DNA of 29,108 nucleotides from Pleionea sp041589565 (GTDB lineage: Bacteria > Pseudomonadota > Gammaproteobacteria > Enterobacterales > Kangiellaceae). Under the pieces are notes generated by a model. It searched no databases and was not told the DNA's origin. It worked only from the letters and a program-made list of their open reading frames with translations. Of this stretch, positions 7,881-14,731 are shown piece after piece. The stretch is taken from positions 1 through 29,108 of the forward strand of contig JBFHVL010000011.1 of assembly GCA_041589565.1 (NCBI GenBank). Direction: 5' to 3'. Every line of letters begins with the position of its first letter. Position 1 is the first letter of the stretch. Both the position numbers and the translations under genes were made by a program.

Positions 7881-9032
7881 TCACTCATTTGCACTAATTT
7901 GCTGAGTTGGTAGCCGCCCATAGACAATATTGAGCAAGGCATCGTAAGTAGGAAAAGGCCTGATAGATCGATTACTCATTACGGCTACAACTATGCCGTC
8001 CTCAGGTACTCTCCAATAAACCGTTGTCAGCCCACCGCCAGCTCCTCCATGACCGATGACGGTTACCTTCTCGGACGACTTGGCACCTTCCATCTTCCAG
8101 ATCGCCATTCCGTACCCATAGCCAAGCGAAGGTCGCTGGCCATAGTGCTCTTTAATCCAACCGTCCTGCACCCGAAGCTTCGCCATTCGAGCTTGCCAGT
8201 CTGGAGGTAATAATCGGCCTTCACGGAGAGCGATATCCAGACGAAGTAAATCTCGCACTGTCGAATAAGCCATACCATCTGCGTAAACCGAATGGTCGTA
8301 TTGGACGTGCAAGGGCTGGCCATTTTCCATTACATACTGTGTAGCCATACGTGTAGTAACGGCTTCGAACGAGCGGCATCCGCTGTCTGTCATCTTCGCG
8401 GGTTCAAATATCTTTTCTTGCAACAGCTTACAATACGACTGGCCTGTCACCGCTTCGAGCAAAACGCCAAGCAGTACATAACCAGTATTACTGTAGTCAC
8501 TCTTTTCACCAGGCTCAAACTCAAGCGGTAGTGCGAGCATATCAGCAACAATAGTAGCAGGTGGAACCCGCTTCCTTAGGTACCGCGCTTCGTACTCTGC
8601 CCAAGAAAGGTCGTTGGCGAAGTCAACGATTCCAGAACGATGTGATAGCAGGTGTCCGATAGTGATACGTGAGTCGAGGAGCCTCGCGAGCTTCGGAAGA
8701 AACTTCTTAACAGGGTCATCTAAACGTATCACCCCTCGCTCGGCTTGCTGAATTACAAGAATCGCCGTCAGCGTCTTTGTAATTGAGGCGAGTCCATATT
8801 TTACATCAGGTCCATTTGGGATTCCCCAAGTCGAGTTCGCTTCACCAACTCCTCCTTCATAAATAATCTTCCCTTCTCGAGCAACGAGTACCGCCCCGTG
8901 AAGCTGTCCCGTGGCATATGACTGAGCAACATATTCAGCAATCTGCTTTGCCTGAGTAGAATTTTGGGCTTGCGATGCAAAGCCCGCCTTGACCATGAAC
9001 ACAGTGAAAACTATCGCGATTCGACAGTACAT
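7881..9032 (-). CDS. Secreted serine hydrolase, beta-lactamase/class C-like family
   Basis: This belongs to the penicillin-binding/esterase-type serine hydrolases (PF00144 family). A signal peptide covers about residues 1-20. The active-site motifs are SITK at 83-86 (nucleophile S83, K86), YSN at 180-182, and HGG at 328-330 in place of KTG. The HGG form is usual in esterase- or peptidase-like members, so antibiotic resistance should not be assumed. A clear AAGGGA site precedes the ATG. It is monocistronic, flanked by the rne terminator and a 398-bp AT-rich spacer. In pseudomonads, as I recall, murB occupies the corresponding place between rne and the LMW phosphatase. The substrate is unknown. 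Confidence 0.88.
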   Translation of the reverse strand: MYCRIAIVFTVFMVKAGFASQAQNSTQAKQIAEYVAQSYATGQLHGAVLVAREGKIIYEGGVGEANSTWGIPNGPDVKYGLASITKTLTAILVIQQAERGVIRLDDPVKKFLPKLARLLDSRITIGHLLSHRSGIVDFANDLSWAEYEARYLRKRVPPATIVADMLALPLEFEPGEKSDYSNTGYVLLGVLLEAVTGQSYCKLLQEKIFEPAKMTDSGCRSFEAVTTRMATQYVMENGQPLHVQYDHSVYADGMAYSTVRDLLRLDIALREGRLLPPDWQARMAKLRVQDGWIKEHYGQRPSLGYGYGMAIWKMEGAKSSEKVTVIGHGGAGGGLTTVYWRVPEDGIVVAVMSNRSIRPFPTYDALLNIVYGRLPTQQISANE

Positions 9033-9191
9033 AACCGTTCCCTTAAAAACATTTCAATAAACCAACACGTTAACTGTCGGCAAAATTAGTTTGTTCACCT
9101 TATTACTTTTTCGAGATTTCTACAAAAAGAGTTACGTCATAAGATAAGTAAATCAAATAATAGATGGTATTCCAAATGATTCAGTAAACCT

Positions 9192-9221
9192 TTATCAGAA
9201 TAATATCGATATTACTATACT
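9192..9221 (+). promoter_or_regulatory. Promoter-like pair enclosing a 14-bp palindrome
   Basis: TTATCA (9192-9197), 18 bp, TATACT (9216-9221). Inside the spacer is a perfect palindrome, TAATATCGATATTA (9201-9214), which is where a repressor could exclude RNA polymerase. AAGGAGG follows at 9229-9234 and then the mini-ORF. Hexamer matches are moderate and the region is AT-rich, so chance cannot be excluded. Confidence 0.3.
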
Positions 9222-9245
9222 AAAAGGAAAGGAGGCCCAGACGTG

Positions 9246-9356
9246 ATGCTCTTCCGACGAGTGCCTGACTCTTGTATCGTGATACAACAAAAACCGGCTT
9301 CATCTATTTGCTGCACAGCATTAATTTTAGAGACAGCTCAATCTGATGTATTCTAA
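9246..9356 (+). CDS. Possible 36-residue small protein
   Basis: An ATG (with a GTG directly before it) opens 36 codons ending in TAA. It begins MLFRRVPDSC, contains ICC, and ends AQSDVF. A near-perfect AAGGAGG lies at a workable distance upstream, next to a promoter-like pair. No family is recognised, there is no signal peptide or membrane helix, and the amino-acid mix is unremarkable. The ribosome site is the only real support; it may be a chance reading frame. Confidence 0.2.
   Translation: MLFRRVPDSCIVIQQKPASSICCTALILETAQSDVF
9272..9287. promoter_or_regulatory. 16-bp palindrome, operator-like
   Basis: TTGTATC, GT, GATACAA: seven-bp perfect arms with a 2-bp centre. This is the size and form of a site for a dimeric helix-turn-helix regulator. 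It lies 240 bp upstream of the serine hydrolase start and inside the doubtful mini-ORF. No regulator can be named. Confidence 0.3.
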
Positions 9357-9430
9357 ATAACAAATCGCTAGATTAGGAAAAGCAAAATCTCTGCTGACTT
9401 ATATTTCTCGTTAAAATAATAAATTTTAAT

Positions 9431-9907
9431 TTATAACTTCAACTTATCGATAAAACCGTTTGACGCTTGTTCTATTAAATCCAGCACCCTCTCAAAGCCG
9501 TCATGTCCGCCATAATAGGGGTCAGGTACTTCTTTAGTGCTTGCGCCATCTGCGTGCTTTAGAAACAACTCTATTTTATGGTGATGCCTGTCATCAGCTA
9601 TCGCCTTTAGATTTCTGAGGTTCTCGCTATCCATTGCCAGTATATAATCAAAGATATTAAAATCTTCTTGAACAACCTGACGTGCTCTAATAAAACTTAA
9701 ATCATAGCCACGTTTCTTTGCTGCTATCTGTGCGCGATTATCAGGAGCTTCTCCAGCGTGGTAGCCAATAGTGCCGGCAGAATCGATATGAAATCTATCA
9801 GCAAGTTCTTTTTGATTTACGAGTTTACGAAATACACCTTCGGCGGTTGGTGAACGACAAATGTTTCCCATACACACAAAAAGCACTTTAATCTTATCGT
9901 CACCCAT
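9431..9907 (-). CDS. Low-molecular-weight protein tyrosine phosphatase
   Basis: This is a small cytosolic phosphatase that dephosphorylates phosphotyrosine, often on kinases controlling polysaccharide export. The P-loop CMGNICRS has nucleophile C12 and R18. The general-acid loop is DPYYGG with D129. Its 158 residues are normal. GAGG precedes the ATG. It is the last gene of the comEC-to-phosphatase operon, 12 bp after kdsB. No tyrosine kinase or capsule gene lies nearby, so its partner is unknown. A phosphatase of this family directly after kdsB is also found in pseudomonads. Confidence 0.93.
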   Translation of the reverse strand: MGDDKIKVLFVCMGNICRSPTAEGVFRKLVNQKELADRFHIDSAGTIGYHAGEAPDNRAQIAAKKRGYDLSFIRARQVVQEDFNIFDYILAMDSENLRNLKAIADDRHHHKIELFLKHADGASTKEVPDPYYGGHDGFERVLDLIEQASNGFIDKLKL

Positions 9908-9919
9908 AACAACCTCTTA

Positions 9920-10669
9920 TCAAGATTCGATTTGCATTGCGTAATTGATGGCACTTTGTAGGTCCTCTGGAGTATCGACTCCAGCAGGAGGGATTTTTTC
10001 CGCCACAACAATCTCAATTGAATCACCATTGGCTAAGGCTCTAAGCTGTTCGAGTTTCTCGATCGATTCCAGTTTAGCGACGGGCATATTTGCAAATTTT
10101 CTCAAGTATTCCATTTTGAAACCATAAATACCTAAATGGCGAAACGCGATGTCTGATACATCACACTGATTATCTCTGTCCATAGGAATAGATGCGCGAG
10201 AAAAGTAAATAGCACGACCATTGTCGCTCAAAACAACTTTAACAACATTCGGGTTCGAGTATTCAGCCCTTTCAATAATCGGTGTGCATAGAGTGGACAT
10301 TACAGCACCTTCTTTTTGCAAAAGCGTTGCAACTTGAAGAATATTTTCCGAAGGAATGAATGGTTCATCGCCTTGCACATTGATGACAAGCTCCTGGTTA
10401 TCTATGGCAAGTAATTCGCTGGCCTCGAAAATTCGATCGGTACCTGACTCATGATCGGCTCGCGTCATTACCGCATTACCACCAAAACCAATGACATGAT
10501 CGAATATCCGCTGATCGTCGGTTGCCACCGTAACCGATACTGCACCACTTTGACTGGCTTGTTCGTACACTCGCTGGATCATGCTTTTGCCAAAAATGTC
10601 ACGTAATGGCTTGCCCGGTAAACGGGTCGACTGATACCGAGCAGGAATGATGACATGAAAACGAATCAT
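9920..10669 (-). CDS. kdsB: 3-deoxy-manno-octulosonate cytidylyltransferase
   Basis: KdsB activates KDO with CTP to give CMP-KDO for the lipopolysaccharide inner core, in the cytosol. The nucleotidyltransferase motif PARYQSTRLPGKPL is at residues 10-23, followed by NVQGDEPF, YFSRASIP and HLGIYGF, all diagnostic of the family. Length 249 is typical (E. coli 248). Its ATG overlaps the stop of ycaR by 4 nt (ATGA), implying translational coupling. Neighbouring lpxK and msbA act later in the same lipid A/LPS route. Confidence 0.97.
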   Translation of the reverse strand: MIRFHVIIPARYQSTRLPGKPLRDIFGKSMIQRVYEQASQSGAVSVTVATDDQRIFDHVIGFGGNAVMTRADHESGTDRIFEASELLAIDNQELVINVQGDEPFIPSENILQVATLLQKEGAVMSTLCTPIIERAEYSNPNVVKVVLSDNGRAIYFSRASIPMDRDNQCDVSDIAFRHLGIYGFKMEYLRKFANMPVAKLESIEKLEQLRALANGDSIEIVVAEKIPPAGVDTPEDLQSAINYAMQIES

Positions 10670-10860
10670 AACAGCTCCAATTGCTCTAACTCTTCGGTTG
10701 TTAAAGATTTGGCCTGCTCAACGACCATATTGGGTATTTCATCATTGATGGCAAAAGTTAACTTATCAAACTTACATACCAGAAGATTTTTGTCACGAGT
10801 AAGGGCCAGTTTTCCATTACATGCAGGACATACCAAGATATCGAATAAATTTTTGTTCAT
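10666..10860 (-). CDS. ycaR: Trm112/YcaR-like small zinc-ribbon-type protein
   Basis: This 64-residue protein has a CPAC motif (C11, C14), one further cysteine at C27 (LLVCKFDKLTF), and the NDEIPNM segment. That is the Trm112p-like (YcaR) family, which also has three cysteines in E. coli. Its function is unsettled. Eukaryotic Trm112 activates methyltransferases, but nothing here shows a partner. It sits between lpxK and kdsB as in E. coli and pseudomonads, separated from lpxK by 2 bp and overlapping kdsB by 4 nt. Confidence 0.93.
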   Translation of the reverse strand: MNKNLFDILVCPACNGKLALTRDKNLLVCKFDKLTFAINDEIPNMVVEQAKSLTTEELEQLELL

Positions 10861-10862
10861 AC

Positions 10863-11843
10863 TTATTTGCTCTCAATGAAATCGTCAATAGCAGTAATTG
10901 CGCTAGAGTTTGGTTCAATACCAATGGTCAAATACCACCAGTTGCTTTTAGCAAACGCGCGACATTTTATGGCGTCTTTCTCTGTCATAATAAGTGGACT
11001 GTCGCTAAATGATTCAAAATCGGACTCATTAAATTTATGATGGTCCGGATATACCGTTAAATCGAACCTTAGATTTTGCTGCTGAAGTGTTCTCGAAAAT
11101 TTTTCGGGATTGCCAATACCGCAAATGGCATTGCACCTATCAAAGGGTAGCTTCGCAGTTCTTAGGTCAATCTTTTCACCATCCTGTAGATTAACCCAAA
11201 ATAATGGCTGCACCTCAAAACGATTCTCAAGCCACTCATCTCCACCATTTTGCAATATCAAATTACAGGAAGTTAAACGTGATTTAGGTTCCCTGAGGGG
11301 CCCTACGGGCATTAAAAACTCATTACCTAACTTACGCAATCCATCAATAATACATATTTCGAAATCTCTACCCAATGCATAATGTTGCAAACCGTCATCG
11401 CTAATAATGTAATCGGGCTGATATTTTTGTTCTGCATAGAAAGCCGCTCGCACCCGGTCAGGATCAACAATAATGGGAACATTAAGTCGCTCGGACAATA
11501 ATTTAGGCTCATCTCCCGCTTGTTGAACCGGGATAGATGCAGTGACCTCGAGCGGATAACTTGGGCTTGTACCGCCATATCCTCGACTGATAATTGCAAT
11601 CGACTTATCTTTGCTCAAAAGATACTCTGACAACCAGACAATAAATGGCGTTTTTCCTGTTCCTCCTACAGTGATATTTCCTACAACGATGACCTTTGCG
11701 TTAGGTTTTCTTACTTTTTTAAAGCCTAAACTATAAAGAGAGCGACGAGTCACTACGAGAAGGTAAAGCAACAGGTGGAGAGGCAAAAAGAGCCATCGCA
11801 TTACCGATGGCCGATACCAAAATTGTTCAATCGAGCCTTTCAT
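10863..11843 (-). CDS. lpxK: Tetraacyldisaccharide 4'-kinase
   Basis: LpxK phosphorylates the 4' position of the tetraacyl disaccharide to form lipid IVA, at the inner face of the cytoplasmic membrane. A single hydrophobic N-terminal segment (about 17-31) anchors it. The P-loop is GNITVGGTGKTP (55-66). ISRGYGG and IISDDGLQHY are family motifs. Length 326 matches E. coli (328). Its ATG overlaps the msbA stop by 1 nt, placing the kinase directly with the transporter that uses its product. Confidence 0.96.
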   Translation of the reverse strand: MKGSIEQFWYRPSVMRWLFLPLHLLLYLLVVTRRSLYSLGFKKVRKPNAKVIVVGNITVGGTGKTPFIVWLSEYLLSKDKSIAIISRGYGGTSPSYPLEVTASIPVQQAGDEPKLLSERLNVPIIVDPDRVRAAFYAEQKYQPDYIISDDGLQHYALGRDFEICIIDGLRKLGNEFLMPVGPLREPKSRLTSCNLILQNGGDEWLENRFEVQPLFWVNLQDGEKIDLRTAKLPFDRCNAICGIGNPEKFSRTLQQQNLRFDLTVYPDHHKFNESDFESFSDSPLIMTEKDAIKCRAFAKSNWWYLTIGIEPNSSAITAIDDFIESK

Positions 11844-13594
11844 TAAGCATCCGAAAATTGCATTTCGTAAAGCTTACGATACTCACCCTTTGCATCAATC
11901 AGCTCCTGATGGGTGCCAACTTCACAAATTTTGCCATCTTTAAGCACAATAATTTTATCGGCTTTTTCAACAGTGGATAGTCTATGGGCTATCACCAGCG
12001 TTGTGCGCCCTTGCATCAAATTGTCTAGCGCGCTTTGAATTTTCTTTTCCGATTCATTATCAAGAGCCGAGGTAGCTTCATCGAGTATTAAAATAGGCGA
12101 GTCTTTAAGTAAAGCTCTGGCAATGGCAATCCGCTGTCGTTGACCACCTGAAAGTTTATTTCCAGCATTGCCAATATGGGTATCAACGCCATCTTCCAAT
12201 GCATCGATAACTTCAGTTAAGTGAGCGTGTTCTATTGCTTGGTTTATTTCCTGTTGCGACTTGTCCGCCAGCTCGCCATAGGCAATATTGTTTCGAATGG
12301 TGTCATTAAATAGAACAATTTGTTGTGATACGTAAGATATATTATTTCTTAAATCATCAAGGTGCAGGTTACTTAATGAGTGACCATCTAAAGAAATATC
12401 ACCTGATGACGGCTCGTAGAATTTCAGTAATAAATTAGTAATGGTTGATTTACCGCTTCCAGAAGGTCCAACTAGAGCTACCGTTTCCCCGGGATGGATA
12501 GTCAGGTTAATATCTTTTAAGACGGGTTGTTCTGGATTATAACTGAAACAGACATCTTTTAATTCGATCTCCCCTTTTACCTGCTCAAGCGATATCGAAC
12601 CTTTGTCGGACTCTTGCGCTTTATCCAGCTCATTAAAAATACTTTCTGCTCCAGCAATACCTCGTTGCAATACGTTGTTTACATTGGATAAGTCTTTTAA
12701 TGGTTTTAGCAGATACATAATTTGCATAAAGAAGGCAACAAACTCTCCGCGAGTAATGATTCCGTCAATAAATTGTTGAACGGCCACGTAAAACACTATT
12801 GCCATACCTACGCCCGCCAGGAATTGTATAAACCCAGACGAGAAAGCCTTGGCAACCACCATTTTCATAAACTGCTGACGATTAATATTACTGATGTTGG
12901 TAAAAGATTCGCTTTCGTAGCGGTGACCACCGAATGATTTAACCACACGAATTCCGTCAACCGCTTCACTGGTATCCTGGGTTACCAATCCCATGCTGTC
13001 TTGCATGCTGTGGCTAATTCTTCGAAACCGCCTTGCGGTAACATTAACCACGTAAGCAATGAAAGGACCAACGATAAGAAACGTTAGCGTTAGAGTAACG
13101 CTGGTAGCAAACATATAAATGAGAGCTGCAGCTATGCCAGCAATACTCCGCACCAAATTGGTAACAGCCTGAGTTGTTGCGGTTGAAACTGTTTCGGTAT
13201 TAAACGTTATCCGAGAAACCAAATCTCCGCTATTGCTGGAATCAAAATAACTCACTGGAAAACGAAGATATTTATTGAATAGATCGACGCGCAGTTCATG
13301 AACAATACGACGTCCAATCCACTCCATGCAGTAAGTTGATAAAAATGCAGCTAAACTCCTAAGTGCAATGACGCCAATCAAAATGACAGGAACCCATTTT
13401 AGAAGATCCAAATTATCTACGTTTAATACTTTATCAATTAAAGTTTCGAATTGAGCGATCAACCCGACTTCGACAAGCGCAACGATCGCTGTACAAATTA
13501 AACCAAAAGCAAATATTGGCCAATAACGACGCGTATAACCCAGCAGTCGCTTATAAATGCTCCAGCCAGAAGTTGAATTCACAGTTATACTCAC
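11843..13594 (-). CDS. msbA: Lipid A export ABC transporter MsbA
   Basis: This half-transporter homodimer flips lipid A-core across the inner membrane. Six membrane helices fill residues 25-315. The nucleotide-binding domain has Walker A GPSGSGKS (376-383), signature LSGGQ (481-485), Walker B ILILDE with catalytic E506, and the switch histidine in VIAHRLST. Length 583 equals the family norm. The start is GTG, whose last bases overlap the TGA of exbD, suggesting coupling. Its placement before lpxK matches the widespread msbA-lpxK pair. Confidence 0.96.
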   Translation of the reverse strand: MSITVNSTSGWSIYKRLLGYTRRYWPIFAFGLICTAIVALVEVGLIAQFETLIDKVLNVDNLDLLKWVPVILIGVIALRSLAAFLSTYCMEWIGRRIVHELRVDLFNKYLRFPVSYFDSSNSGDLVSRITFNTETVSTATTQAVTNLVRSIAGIAAALIYMFATSVTLTLTFLIVGPFIAYVVNVTARRFRRISHSMQDSMGLVTQDTSEAVDGIRVVKSFGGHRYESESFTNISNINRQQFMKMVVAKAFSSGFIQFLAGVGMAIVFYVAVQQFIDGIITRGEFVAFFMQIMYLLKPLKDLSNVNNVLQRGIAGAESIFNELDKAQESDKGSISLEQVKGEIELKDVCFSYNPEQPVLKDINLTIHPGETVALVGPSGSGKSTITNLLLKFYEPSSGDISLDGHSLSNLHLDDLRNNISYVSQQIVLFNDTIRNNIAYGELADKSQQEINQAIEHAHLTEVIDALEDGVDTHIGNAGNKLSGGQRQRIAIARALLKDSPILILDEATSALDNESEKKIQSALDNLMQGRTTLVIAHRLSTVEKADKIIVLKDGKICEVGTHQELIDAKGEYRKLYEMQFSDA

Positions 13595-14013
13595 TGCTTA
13601 TCGCCCTTTGGTTTTCGAGTTGCCATGGTAAAGTTGAAGTAGCCACTTTTGCGAGAGGCATCCATTGCAGTAACCACCGATTGATAAGGCGCATTAGCAT
13701 CAGCACTAATCACAACAGGAAGGTTTTTATCGCCTTTACCAACAATATTAATTGCTTTGATTAAAGTTTCGAGTTGAGTATTAACGATTGGCTTTGCATT
13801 GACAAAATAGCGCCCTTCACTGTCGACACTAATTTCGATAAGCTCTGGTTGCGTTTCCAAAGGGTCGCCACTGGCTTCCGGCAACTCCAATTTTATTTGC
13901 GTTTCGCGATTAAAGCTGGTGGACACCATAAAAAATATGAGCAGCAGAAACACCACATCGATCAGCGGTGTTAAATTCACTGAGACTTCTTGTTTACGTC
14001 GAGTATGAAACAC
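13591..14013 (-). CDS. exbD: ExbD/TolR-family proton-channel protein
   Basis: This is a 140-residue inner-membrane protein with one N-terminal transmembrane helix (about 16-35) containing LTPLIDVVFLLLIFF. The aspartate in that helix is the conserved proton-path residue of ExbD/TolR. The rest is periplasmic. It pairs with the ExbB-like protein encoded just upstream to couple the proton motive force to an envelope process. The start is GTG with AGGA seven bases ahead. No tonB lies here, and the placement next to msbA is conserved in pseudomonads. Confidence 0.92.
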   Translation of the reverse strand: MFHTRRKQEVSVNLTPLIDVVFLLLIFFMVSTSFNRETQIKLELPEASGDPLETQPELIEISVDSEGRYFVNAKPIVNTQLETLIKAINIVGKGDKNLPVVISADANAPYQSVVTAMDASRKSGYFNFTMATRKPKGDKQ

Positions 14014-14022
14014 AGGCCGGTC

Positions 14023-14649
14023 CTATTGCTTTTCCATTGCATCGCGTTCGCCATGCAACACTTCAACCATTTTGAGCGCTTCTTCTTCCATAATCACTAC
14101 AAGCTCATCCACTTTACGTTCAAAGTATCGATGAAATATAAGTGCAGGAATGGCAACGGTTAATCCCGCCGCAGTGGTTAATAGTGCCTCACTGATCCCA
14201 CCTGCCAGCGCATTAGCGTCACCTACTCCTTGAATGGTGATAACAGTGAATACTTTAATCATACCAATTACTGTACCCAACAAACCTAACAATGGCGTAA
14301 TAACGGCAATCGTACCTAAAGTGTTTAAAAATCGCTCCAGCCGAACAATAACCTGCCTTCCAGAATCGCGAATAGCTTCTTTCATGGTTTCCCGGCCATA
14401 GGCATGATTGACAATACCCGCGGCAAGAATTTCACCAAGAGGAGAAGAGTCTTTCAGTGACTTGAGCTTTTTCTTATCCAGCTGATTATTTTTTATCCAT
14501 GTCCACACCTGAGCAACCAAATGTCTAGGCGTAATTTGAGAACGTCGCAATGTCCAAAAACGCTCAACACAAATTACCAGCGCTACCACCGAGCAAATGA
14601 CTATTGGCCAAATGACAATGCCGCCGTTTTTTATGATGTCAAATAACAC
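14023..14649 (-). CDS. exbB: MotA/TolQ/ExbB-family proton channel
   Basis: This is an ExbB/TolQ-type protein with three membrane helices: one near the N-terminus (IVIWPIVICSVVALVI), then TPLLGLLGTVIGMIKVF, and GISEALLTTAAGLTVAIPAL. It forms the proton-driven motor with ExbD. I place the start at the GTG at 14649, because GGGGAG lies seven bases before it. The longer frame would start at a TTG (14664) that overlaps this ribosome site. The product is then 208 residues. It is 9 bp from exbD. The partner (TonB-like or other) is unknown. Confidence 0.9.
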   Translation of the reverse strand: MLFDIIKNGGIVIWPIVICSVVALVICVERFWTLRRSQITPRHLVAQVWTWIKNNQLDKKKLKSLKDSSPLGEILAAGIVNHAYGRETMKEAIRDSGRQVIVRLERFLNTLGTIAVITPLLGLLGTVIGMIKVFTVITIQGVGDANALAGGISEALLTTAAGLTVAIPALIFHRYFERKVDELVVIMEEEALKMVEVLHGERDAMEKQ

Positions 14650-14731
14650 AGAAAAACTCCCCAAAACGATACGGTTACCCGTATTTATCTATTAAATTTT
14701 ATTCATTTTCTGCAAAGAGCAGATTTGCAGG

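Larger units (their letters stand above)
9033..9430. other. 398-bp AT-rich intergenic region
   Basis: This lies between the starts/ends of two minus-strand genes. It holds two perfect palindromic sites, a plus-strand promoter-like pair and a 36-codon ORF with a good ribosome site, each listed separately. An AT-only 16-bp palindrome (ATAAATT-TT-AATTTAT) lies just past the stop of the phosphatase gene, but it is not a canonical terminator. No RNA family is recognised. Confidence 0.7.

Noticed and set aside
7881..9032. Antibiotic-resistance beta-lactamase
   Set aside because: The third motif is HGG rather than KTG and the family is broad. An esterase or peptidase role is as likely.
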